Shown here: positions 35,028-42,879 of the stretch, piece after piece
Layout: every line of letters starts with the position of its first letter
How positions within the stretch are numbered: position 1 is the first letter of the stretch
NCBI GenBank assembly: GCA_026418275.1
Contig: JAOABQ010000005.1
Span: 1 to 64,000, forward strand
From: Clostridia bacterium
GTDB taxonomy: Bacteria > Bacillota > Clostridia > Acetivibrionales > DSM-2933
Length of the DNA: 64,000 nt
Reading direction: 5' to 3'
Notes under the pieces: generated by a model
What the model saw: the letters and a program-made list of their open reading frames with translations, nothing else
What the model was told of the DNA's origin: nothing
Database searches by the model: none
Position numbers and translations under genes: made by a program

Positions 35028-35439
35028 AAAACAACCTCCTAACCAAATTCTAATCAAGAACTTATATGCAATATTATTTCCCCATGTGTCTGATATAATG
35101 AGTGTTTTTAGATGTAAGATTTAGCTGTGATCCAATTTGCTTTATATGTAATATTTATGCAATTAATCTAGTTACATGCAATTTAGCAAATTAAAAAGAA
35201 AATAACTGTCATGATAGGGCATATTTATTCCTCCAATAAGCAGTATAATTCACATTACGTAAACAACAGTACCTATGTTACAGTCAAGTGCAATAACCAT
35301 AAAGATTCATAAACACAAGTAGAGTACATTCCAGAACAAATATTTTACTTCATTTTATAAATAATTATCTTTACATGCACCCTTTATAAAAAACCGAATA
35401 GAATGTAGTGTCTAAAATAAATTTATGGAGGTAATCTAA
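35028..35439. other. Intergenic region, nothing identified
   Basis: 412 nt between the YetF gene and a small plus-strand ORF. It is A/T-rich. No stem, repeat or promoter stood out. Confidence 0.4.
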
Positions 35440-35556
35440 ATGTCTGAGGGTTTTGCAAAAAAATTTTTCGGTGATAACTGCGAGATTTTATTCTTCATTC
35501 TTGTTTTTCTGCTACTTTTCTTTAACGGAAAAGGCTTTGATAAGTGTGATTGTTAA
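35440..35556 (+). CDS. Small hydrophobic protein, 38 aa
   Basis: An ATG with TGGAGG 8 nt upstream opens a 38-codon frame: MSEGFAKKFFGDNCEI, then a run of Phe and Leu (LFFILVFLLLFF) and NGKGFDKCDC at the end. One transmembrane helix occupies residues 16-28. The layout (short polar N-terminus, one hydrophobic segment, Cys-ending tail) resembles the YjcZ-like small proteins linked to sporulation in Firmicutes, but the match is by pattern only. A long inverted repeat follows 83 nt downstream. Confidence 0.7.
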   Translation: MSEGFAKKFFGDNCEILFFILVFLLLFFNGKGFDKCDC

Positions 35557-35639
35557 TAATACGGAAAATCTTTTGGTACATAGCTATAAAAGATGTATCT
35601 GATTATATATAAAGAATTCAAAACTTATATTCAATTTTT

Positions 35640-35705
35640 CATATGGGAACATTCGTAATTCCAAAAATGCTTATTTTGCGTTTTGTGGTAGGGTGTTCCC
35701 ATATG
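35640..35705. repeat. 12-bp perfect inverted repeat
   Basis: CATATGGGAACA (35640-35651) and TGTTCCCATATG (35694-35705) are exact complements with a 42-nt spacer. It lies after the small ORF and about 230 nt before the asparaginase operon. There is no U-tract, so an operator or a long-loop RNA stem are both possible. Nothing else is seen in 35557-35937. Confidence 0.7.
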
Positions 35706-35937
35706 TATTTTAGGTTTTATATTGAATTATTCAATCACGAAACGAGTCTGTGAAAAACACCTACTGCACAATTTAGGATAATGTTTATATGCACATGAAT
35801 TGAAAATATTACGGATAATCCCTTATTTGCTTTTTCATTTCATACAATTCTCCCTGCTTAAGTAATATTTACATATTAGTGCTGCATTAATAAGGTTATA
35901 CTAACCTAATGAAATCAATATTACCCAGAGGTGAAAA

Positions 35938-37002
35938 ATGCAGCCGTTAGTAGTGCTAACAAGAACAAATCGAGTAGAAAGCATACATAAGGGTCATATC
36001 TGTGTAACAGACCCAAAAAGAAATATTAAATACTGCATAGGCGACCCGGATACAAAAGTATATTTACGCTCATCAGCAAAGCCTATCCAAGCCGTTGCCT
36101 TTGCTAGTTCAGGAGCTATGGAGAAATTTAATATAAGCCTTCAAGAGCTGGCTATCATATGTTCTTCTCATAGTGGCGAGGACTTTCACCGGGAAGCCGT
36201 AAGCTCAATCTTAAATAAAATAGGATTAAGTGAAGAAAGCTTAAGCTGCGGTGTGGCTAATCCATATAACCAAGATATGATAAATGAGCTTATAAAAAAA
36301 GGTGAACGTCCCTCACAGCTTTATAACTGCTGTTCTGGCAAGCATGCCGGCATGCTTGCTCTATGTAAACACAATAACTTGCCTATAGAAGGTTATACCG
36401 AGCCGGAGCATCCGGTACAGCAGCTTATTATGAAAACAATAGCTGAGCTTTTAGAATGTGGGACAGAGGATATCACTATAGGTATTGACGGGTGCGGTAT
36501 TCCGACTTATATGGTTACATTGCACCAAGCTTCTTACCTATATTCACTTTTAGCTCATGGCTCCAATGGCACAGGAAGATATAAGGAAGCGTTAGGGCTT
36601 ATTCAGAAAGCGATAACCAGCTTCCCTCGTATGCTTAATGGAGATAAGGAATTCTGTACCGACCTAATCACTCATTCGGAAGGTAAGGTTATCGGAAAAG
36701 TAGGTGCAGAAGGTATATATTGTGTTGCAGTGCCGGAAAAACAGCTTGGAATATGCATAAAGATATCAGACGGCAACGAACGTGGTGTTTACCCTGTAAC
36801 TACGCACATATTAAGTGAATTAGGAGTTTTAAATAAACAAGCTATGGAAAAGCTTAAATTATGGGCATATCCACCTGTCAAAAATCACAAAGGAAAGATT
36901 GTAGGCCACACTGTACCTGTATTTAACATAAATAAAAAGGATACTGTTATCCAAATTGGTGATAAATTTAATTTCGAAGGTGATGATACATGGAACCATT
37001 AG
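35938..37002 (+). CDS. Asparaginase II-family protein (copy A)
   Basis: This encodes 354 residues of the asparaginase II (PF06089) family, related to Rhizobium-type thermolabile asparaginase and unrelated to the E. coli type. The conserved segments YLRSSAKPIQA, CSSHSGEDFHREAV, NCCSGKHAGMLALC and GIDGCGIPTY are present. It would hydrolyse asparagine to aspartate and ammonia in the cytoplasm. RBS AGAGGTG precedes the ATG. It overlaps the next gene (a paralogue) by 13 nt, so the two are translationally coupled and may form a heteromer. A 22-bp GCATGC-centred palindrome inside the SGKHAGM codons is likely chance. Confidence 0.88.
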   Translation: MQPLVVLTRTNRVESIHKGHICVTDPKRNIKYCIGDPDTKVYLRSSAKPIQAVAFASSGAMEKFNISLQELAIICSSHSGEDFHREAVSSILNKIGLSEESLSCGVANPYNQDMINELIKKGERPSQLYNCCSGKHAGMLALCKHNNLPIEGYTEPEHPVQQLIMKTIAELLECGTEDITIGIDGCGIPTYMVTLHQASYLYSLLAHGSNGTGRYKEALGLIQKAITSFPRMLNGDKEFCTDLITHSEGKVIGKVGAEGIYCVAVPEKQLGICIKISDGNERGVYPVTTHILSELGVLNKQAMEKLKLWAYPPVKNHKGKIVGHTVPVFNINKKDTVIQIGDKFNFEGDDTWNH

Positions 37003-38045
37003 CAGTAGTTACAAGGGATGGTTATATAGAAAGTATACACTATGGATTTGTCTGTGTTATAAACTCATTCGGAAAAGTATTATACAATCTTGGAGATTAT
37101 AATACAAAAATATTCTTTCGGTCCTCTGCAAAACCGGTTCAAGTCATACCACTAATACAATCAGGTGCCGCTGAAGCTCTAAACTTTTCACCAAGAGAAA
37201 TTGCCATTGCATGTGCTTCGCACAGCGGACAAAAAATACACCGGGAGACTGTAGAAGAGATTTTAAAGAAATTAAGGCTTGATGAAGTAAACCTGCACTG
37301 TGGCATAATGACACCCTATAGTGAGGAAGAAAACAAAAGACTTATTGCAGAAGGAAAATCTCCCTCCGTCTTTCACTGCAGCTGCTCGGGCAAGCACTCT
37401 GCAATGCTTGCTCTTGCAAAATTCAGAGGATATAACATAGATAATTACGAAACAATAAATAACCCAATGCAACAGGAAATTTTAAACACAGTTGCCGAGT
37501 TCACAGATGAAGACGCGGATTCCATACCCATTGGTACTGATGGCTGCGGGGCACCAATATACCTTCTGCCGATAAATAAAATTGCACTATCTTACGCAAG
37601 GCTGGTAATGTATTCACAAGATACAAAAAGCCCTTATCATTATTCCTGCAAGTCTGTGTTTGATGCTATGACACAATTCCCCGAAATGGTTGCCGGAGAT
37701 TATGAGTTCTGTACAGAGCTGATGAAGGTAACCAAGAATAAACTAATTGGCAAGGTAGGTTGCGAAGCAGTATATTGCCTTGGAATAAAAGAAGGTAACC
37801 TGGGTATTTGCATCAAGATTGTTGACGGAAATGAGCGAGCAGTTTATCCGGCTGTTATTCAGATATTAAGCGAGCTTGATATTTTAAACGATACAGAGTC
37901 TTTAATGTTAAGACACTGGTATGAAATTGTGTTAAAAAACAATTTAAATGAACCAATCGGAAAAATACTGCCTGTTTTCAGTATAAAAAACCCGATAAAT
38001 AGTAGGCAGCTTTTAGGCAAAAAGCTTTGTGACCTTACTACTTGA
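36990..38045 (+). CDS. Asparaginase II-family protein (copy B)
   Basis: This encodes 351 residues, a paralogue of the gene it overlaps. The same signature segments occur: FFRSSAKPVQV, CASHSGQKIHRETV, SCSGKHSAMLAL and GTDGCGAPIY. Identity to copy A is moderate by eye, so the duplication is old. The start at 36990 lies inside copy A's last codons, in frame -1. Coupled tandem copies suggest two subunits of one enzyme, or related amidases with different substrates. The gene ends about 35 nt before copy 2 of the dispersed repeat. Confidence 0.87.
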   Translation: MEPLAVVTRDGYIESIHYGFVCVINSFGKVLYNLGDYNTKIFFRSSAKPVQVIPLIQSGAAEALNFSPREIAIACASHSGQKIHRETVEEILKKLRLDEVNLHCGIMTPYSEEENKRLIAEGKSPSVFHCSCSGKHSAMLALAKFRGYNIDNYETINNPMQQEILNTVAEFTDEDADSIPIGTDGCGAPIYLLPINKIALSYARLVMYSQDTKSPYHYSCKSVFDAMTQFPEMVAGDYEFCTELMKVTKNKLIGKVGCEAVYCLGIKEGNLGICIKIVDGNERAVYPAVIQILSELDILNDTESLMLRHWYEIVLKNNLNEPIGKILPVFSIKNPINSRQLLGKKLCDLTT

Positions 38046-38080
38046 AAATTTTTACATTAGAAATCATGATTTACATTGAT

Positions 38081-38188
38081 ATCTAGTGCTTTTTAATACA
38101 ACAAATTTTAAGTTTCAAAGTGTTTAAAATGCACATCCTCTGTTTGTGCCTCGCATACCCTAGAAAAGAATTACGTTCCGAGGCACTA
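38081..38188 (+). repeat. Dispersed about 100-bp repeat, copy 2
   Basis: This matches the minus strand of 28901-28998. The two copies agree in ordered blocks (CTAGTGCTTTTTAA, ACAACAAATTTTAAG, AAAATGCAC, TGTTTGTGCCT) and differ mainly in the loop of the terminal hairpin GTGCCTCG/CGAGGCAC, which is 25 nt here. It lies downstream of the asparaginase pair, in the 370-nt gap 38046-38415, which shows nothing else. Confidence 0.8.
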
Positions 38189-38415
38189 GTGTTCACTTTC
38201 TTTATATCTGCTAATGTATATATTCCGTTATATCATCGGAACGTAGAATGTCCCCAGGTTTCCAGTTCGTCTGCTATTATAAAGTCAAATATTTCAAATG
38301 AATAATCAGCCGTATTCATGTTAATACTCTTTTTGAAGAATACGATATTTAAACAGATTTTTGATTAGCCTAAATATCCCTTCATTTAGTTCACATATTA
38401 CAGGAGGAACCGAAT

Positions 38416-39256
38416 TTGAAGCCAGAAGGATACTACATGGGAATTGACGTTGGATCTGTGAGCACAAACCTCGTTATCATAGATGAGAATGATAAAGTTA
38501 TTGAAAAGCTATATTTACGGACCAGCGGCCAACCAATAAATGTACTGATTAAAGGCATGCAGCTTTTAGCTAAGAAGTTCGGCAAGCATATACATATAAA
38601 AGGTGTGGGCACTACCGGAAGCGGAAGGCAACTGGCAAGCGTTATTGTCGGCGCTGATATAGTTAAAAAAGAAATTACATCACACGCTGTTGCTGCCCAA
38701 AAAGCTGTACAGGGAGTCAAAACTATACTTGAAATAGGTGATAATTATCCTTAAAAATGGAGTTGTAAATGATTTTGCAATGAATACTGTCTGTGCTGCA
38801 GGCACAGGGTCATTTTTGGACAGGCAGGCATCCAGACTTGAAATTCCTATTGAGGAGTTTGGAGGATATGCACTCCGTTCCAAATCCCCTGTCAGGATTG
38901 CAGGACGGTGTGCCGTATTCGCAGAATCCGATATGATACACAAGCAGCAAACAGGCCACAGTATCGAAGATATCATTAACGGCCTATGCCAGGCTCTGGT
39001 AAGAAACTACCTGAATAATCTTGCAAAGGGCAAGGATATTGAAGAACCCATAGCATATCAAGGCGGTGTTGCAGCAAATGTCGGAATTGTCGCTGCTTTT
39101 GAAGAACAACTGGGTAAAAACATCATAATACCCGAGCATTATGATGTTATGGGTGCTTTGGGGGCAGCCCTTATAGCCAAGAAAAAATCTGCCGCCGGTA
39201 ACTGGAAAAGAGGTTGGGCAGCATGGGTGTCGAAGTGCAAAATAATCTCAACATAA
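38416..39256 (+). pseudogene. BadF/BadG/HgdC-type activase ATPase, disrupted
   Basis: The N-terminal half (TTG start, AGGAGG upstream) has the ASKHA motif GIDVGSVSTNLVI and TTGSGRQLA. It stops after LEIGDNYP, where the family has a GGQDSK motif. The other frame continues IIILKNGVVNDFAMNTVCAAGTGSFLD, GRCAVFAESDMIHKQQTG and GVAANVG with MGALGAALIAKK near the end. A deletion of about 14 nt at 38730-38738 removes GQDSK, the ATP-phosphate motif, and shifts the frame. The intact protein would power electron transfer to a 2-hydroxyacyl-CoA dehydratase. It is therefore non-functional. Only the remnant of the partner gene follows. Confidence 0.85.
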
Positions 39257-39636
39257 GCCGCTGGATTACAGATCATTTTATAAGGAAGATGCTTCCAATC
39301 AAGTTCAAGAAAGAACCCCATGAAGCAGGAAAAGAGTATATGAAAACTGATGATATAGGTGGGCATGGAATCCACAGTATAGGATGCTCTATTCTAAGTG
39401 CTAAAAACAACTTTGATGGGGTTATACACATATACCCTTTCACTTGCATGCCTGAAATAATTGCTCAGTGTGCATTCAGCGAAGTACAGAATAAATACGA
39501 TATACCGATTATGACACTCATTATTGACGAAATGACTGGTGAAGCCGGTTATACGACAAGACTTGAAGCTTTTATCGATATGCTTAAAATGAAGAGAGAA
39601 TTTGTTAATCAAGCAAACTCCTCTGTCGCGTTTTAA
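39214..39636 (+). pseudogene. Remnant of a 2-hydroxyacyl-CoA dehydratase-related protein (DUF2229 type)
   Basis: This is the C-terminal 130 residues of the protein usually encoded after the activase: LPIKFKKEPHEAGKEY, GGHGIHSIGCSILSAKNNFDG, YPFTCMPEIIAQ and DEMTGEAGYTTRLEAFIDM. The N-terminal several hundred residues are missing, and the fragment joins the activase tail in a different frame. Together these show a deletion that fused the two decaying genes. It has no ribosome site of its own. Confidence 0.8.
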
Positions 39637-39658
39637 TACATCCATTATAATTCAAATC

Positions 39659-39835
39659 TTACTGTGACCATGTTCTAAAAATAGAAAAAGACTCATTATT
39701 ACAATCCAAACATCTCCTCTGGATTCCTTCTCCGTATATAACACGGTCTCCTGCCCAATCCACTTTATTCTTACCATTTTTCTCAAGTACCTTATCTGAG
39801 CCGCACTGACAACAAATCAGCTTAAACCCACTCAA
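39659..39835 (-). CDS. Small zinc-ribbon protein
   Basis: 58 residues from a TTG start with AAAGGAGG 9 nt upstream. An in-frame GTG two codons earlier lies too close to the site. Two Cys pairs, CCQCGS near the start and RCLDCNN near residue 45, form a treble-clef or ribbon-like zinc site. Between them is a KNGKNKVDWAGDRVIYG stretch. Function is unknown; such proteins may bind nucleic acid or act as small adaptors. It is convergent with the dehydratase remnant and lies just downstream of the FAD gene. Confidence 0.6.
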   Translation of the reverse strand: MSGFKLICCQCGSDKVLEKNGKNKVDWAGDRVIYGEGIQRRCLDCNNESFSIFRTWSQ

Positions 39836-39894
39836 AATCACTTACCTCCTTTGTTTGATACCGGAGCTGGCCGCAAACTTCATTTGCTGCTCGC

Positions 39895-40982
39895 TCATGC
39901 ATCCGGAATCTTATTATTTTCTTCAAGAACTAATTTTAAACTATTTGAAAGCAGTTTAATTATATCAATATTGGTTTTATATATCAGATTTCTGAGTCCG
40001 GGAGTTTTCATAACCGTTAATAGCCGGTCAAAATCCTTGTTGGTGGCTGCATTCAATAACGGTCTAAGTGTGCTTAATTCCTTGTTCTTTTTCTTAGAGT
40101 TCCTTAGCAACAGGTTTATATCGATACCTTGTGCAATACTCCTAGCTGCCATTACACCGGTAACTACAGCATTGAACTGTCCAAAACCCAGAAATGGTTC
40201 TACCCCTCCTCCTGCAGAACCTATAAAGTAAATTTTTCCCACCCTATTTGTTGTAACATTACCAGCATGGTGCGGTAATTCCCAGGATTCCAGCATATCG
40301 TATTTTTTCAAGATGCTGTGCGACTCCAAAAACCGGTGCCAATAGTGGTTTAACTCCTCATGTTCAATATTTTGAACCACATGAGCAATTACCGCTTTAT
40401 TTTTGCAGTAAGGTGCAGAGTAGATATAAACTCCTTTTGTAAGCTCGTTATCCAGCCACATTTGTAAAGTATCGTCTTCAAAGTCCCCAGCAAAGATTCC
40501 ACCTTTAAGCCATGTTCTCATTACTTCCTGCCAAATGCCATACCGCGTAGGAATAGACCAGTGACCATCTGCTACAACAATATGATCAAATTCATTCTCC
40601 AGATCTTCAGGCTGGACATAACTGTTAAAATGCACCTGTGACTTAATCTGACTGTGAAGCTGCCCCTGGACGGAGTTTTCTTCTTTTCCGCGAATCATAA
40701 AATAACCTAATGAACCTGACACCGAAGCCTGATTATTAGGTGAGTAATGTATGACTTTACGGAACTGGTTTAGCGGTTTTAACTTAATCCCCAATTTTTT
40801 ATCCATGTATTTATAGGATCTGCAACTGGCCGGGTAATCAATCCTAGAAAAGCTGATACGTGGGGGTGGTATTCACCGATAAAATTATTCCTCTCGAATA
40901 TTACCGGATAAATACCATTCCTTTCTAATTCAATTGCACACGACAGCCCGGAGGTTCCTGCTCCAATAATGGCCACTTTCAT
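39895..40982 (-). pseudogene. FAD-dependent oxidoreductase (geranylgeranyl reductase-like), frameshifted
   Basis: The start at 40982 (TGGAG upstream) gives VAIIGAGTSGLSCAIELERNG, a Rossmann GxGxxG FAD site, and runs to NTWIKNWGLS then stop. The other frame continues LGIKLKPLNQFRKVIHY, then VADGHWSIPTRYG, YFIGSAGGGVEPFLGFGQFNAV (the second FAD motif) and the helical end. Adding one A to the six-A run at 40795-40800 (minus-strand sense) gives WIKKLGIKL, so a single A is missing. This is the second homopolymer-A deletion in the window. It is either a real pseudogene or a sequencing error. The family reduces polyprenyl chains or other lipids. Confidence 0.8.
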
Positions 40983-41240
40983 AATAAGCACTCCATTTTT
41001 ATTTAATCGATTTATTCCTTTTGTTAGTTTTTGCAGAAAATGCTAAACTATACTCTTGATAAATCGCTAACTATGCTGCATCTCTTTAGCAACGAAAAGG
41101 TAGAAGCATCCGGTTAGGGAATATTGACATGGCAGCCAACAATAACTTTCAGCCCGGATAAAACGGGCCTACATATAACCATTGAAAGGAAATGTAACAC
41201 TTTTTTGCGGTAAACATAATATGGTATTGAGGTGAATATT

Positions 41241-41531
41241 ATGCCAGATGGATTGCATAGTCATAGCTTTAGAGGAAGATCTACATTCACTGACGGTCAT
41301 ACACATGGATATACAGGCGTAACCAGCTTAAATCCCGATGTTCCCGGACATGTACATTATATGATGGGTGAAACAACCTTTGATGATGGACACATACACC
41401 GCTATGCCTTATATACAAGTCCTGAGATACCTGTTGACGGCGGCCATACTCATTACTACCGGGCGGCTACAACATTTAATGACGGACATATCCATTACCT
41501 ATACGGCTATACTACAGTCTATGGACAGTAA
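41241..41531 (+). CDS. YmaF-family His-rich repeat protein
   Basis: 96 residues from the ATG at 41241, where TTGAGG lies 7-8 nt upstream; a GTG nine nt earlier overlaps that site. His-rich repeats of about 20 residues occur (DGHTHGYTG, DGHIHRYALYT, GGHTHYYR, DGHIHYLYG), spaced by aromatic turns. It matches the Bacillus YmaF family, whose function is unknown but is seen in spore formers. The His/Asp pairs may bind metal. A GCCCG/CGGGC hairpin lies upstream (41152-41168), and a CATAATAT box near 41217 might be a SigK- or SigE-type -10. It is followed by a LysM protein, together suggesting a spore-associated pair (inference). Confidence 0.75.
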   Translation: MPDGLHSHSFRGRSTFTDGHTHGYTGVTSLNPDVPGHVHYMMGETTFDDGHIHRYALYTSPEIPVDGGHTHYYRAATTFNDGHIHYLYGYTTVYGQ

Positions 41532-41578
41532 GCCGAAGGTTATATATATAAAACTTCGATTATGAGAGGGTAACCTTT

Positions 41579-42160
41579 ATGTTCAGACAGCAGCCTAGAA
41601 TCCCCCAGAATTGCCCTCCGGCATTTCTGGGACGATATACCGTTCTTCCCGGTGATACTTTTTTTACCCTTGCCCAAATGTTCAGGGTAAGAATAGAAGC
41701 ACTTGCAGTAAATAACCCACATATACCAAATCCTAATGTTTTATTCCCAGGAGACGTACTTTGTGTACCAGGCCTTATTCCTTACCCCTGTTGCACTGTT
41801 TTACAACCTCGCGGGCGTGTACCATTCGGAACAGGTGGAGTGGCTTATGTAAATTTTGCTCCCAGAGGAGGTCAGGCAGTAAGCTTTATGGCAACGTTGC
41901 CGCAACCAACGGTTTTTGGTAATTTCGATATGTATACGGGTGAAATTTTCATACCCGGCATCGGCGGTTTCGGCAACCAGTTGTTTGCTTCTCCCGAGGA
42001 TCCGCCAACTTGGTCAAGAAGGATAGACCTTCCTACCGTTGCATCTGTTATGCCAAACTCACGCATTTCAATACGTCCTTCCAATTCATTAACCGGGGCA
42101 TCTGGTCCGATAATCTTAGAAGGTATAATCAGAGGTGGAAATTGTCAATCACAATCATAA
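41579..42160 (+). CDS. LysM-domain protein
   Basis: 193 residues without a signal peptide. Residues 18-64 are a LysM module (RYTVLPGDTFFTLAQMF, then NPNVLFPGDVLCVPG), which binds N-acetylglucosamine polymers. The remaining 125 residues are beta-rich with GRVPFGTGGVAYVNFAPRG and PNSRISIRPSNSLTG segments. Lack of a signal peptide is usual for LysM proteins of the spore coat or cortex in Firmicutes, which are deposited by the mother cell. It is next to the YmaF gene on the same strand. RBS GAGAGGG precedes the ATG. A hairpin lies about 165 nt downstream. Confidence 0.82.
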   Translation: MFRQQPRIPQNCPPAFLGRYTVLPGDTFFTLAQMFRVRIEALAVNNPHIPNPNVLFPGDVLCVPGLIPYPCCTVLQPRGRVPFGTGGVAYVNFAPRGGQAVSFMATLPQPTVFGNFDMYTGEIFIPGIGGFGNQLFASPEDPPTWSRRIDLPTVASVMPNSRISIRPSNSLTGASGPIILEGIIRGGNCQSQS

Positions 42161-42323
42161 ATCAAACACGGAGAAGGTAAAGTGATTGAGGCAAACGGAC
42201 AAATGACCGAAGCATACAGGAATGGACAAGGTACTCTAAATTTAGCAAACACGACATTCAGTCACATCCTTTAATGCGTACTCCGTAACCAACCTGTTTT
42301 TTCCTTACATGAAATTATTCCAA

Positions 42324-42366
42324 TGGACAGATTAATGCTATTAAATTTATCACATTAATCTGTCCA
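42324..42366 (+). terminator. 14-bp hairpin after the LysM gene
   Basis: TGGACAGATTAATG and CATTAATCTGTCCA are exact complements around a 15-nt loop. No T-run follows. It may be a terminator-like stem or a repeat element end. The surrounding 42161-42437 contains nothing else. Confidence 0.5.
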
Positions 42367-42437
42367 CTTATCTTGTTGGTAAAGGGAAAGCCTTTATCAC
42401 GGCCGAATACTTATTTTCTGCGTCACATTCCGGAGAA

Positions 42438-42782
42438 TCACACCGCCGACCGTTTTTTCTGCGCCAAATATGTCAGCAGTGCTGCCACTGTACCAAGTAC
42501 AATACAAACCGCAAATGCCACAGTTCCATATGACACAGGCATACCGAAAAGATTGTACGCCTTGACCCCGCCGAATATCGCGCTAAACAACGAAAGCGTC
42601 CCGAAGTTGAAATCCACAAACGGCCAAATTAATTTTTGTATCTCACTTCCAAGATAATTGGACATAGAGCCTGCCAAAAGAACTACGATACCTAATCCGA
42701 AAGCGGCGCTCTGGTTTTTCATCTTTGAAGAAAAAAAGCTAAGTGCCAGCCCCAAAACCACGGTCGCCAGAATAAGCCATGC
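42438..42782 (-). pseudogene. C-terminal fragment of an ABC-2 type permease
   Basis: The open frame starts right after a TAA and has no start or ribosome site. It encodes AWLILATVVLGLALSFF, then a second helix (FGLGIVVLLAGSM), LGSEIQKLIWPF, and a last helix (VAFAVCIVLGTVAALLTYL) ending QKKRSAV. It is the tail of a multipass permease of the ABC-2 kind whose upstream part is gone. GTG at 42761 is not a credible start. Confidence 0.65.
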
Positions 42783-42814
42783 TTAACCCTTTAATATCAA
42801 TAAACGGTAGGAAT

Positions 42815-42862
42815 AAAAAATGCTCCCAAGGTTACTTTCAAGTACCTCAGAAGCATTTTTTA
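42815..42862 (-). terminator. Terminator of the large secreted HExxH gene
   Basis: On the minus strand AAAAAATGCT and AGCATTTTTT flank an inner GGTACTT/AGTAACC stem. A T-run follows. It lies 18 nt after the stop codon. Confidence 0.8.
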
Positions 42863-42879
42863 TTTAAATTTCTTATTTA

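Noticed and set aside
36340-36361. 22-bp palindrome inside the first asparaginase gene
   Set aside because: It is fully explained by conserved codons for SGKHAGML and has no repeat elsewhere that I saw.
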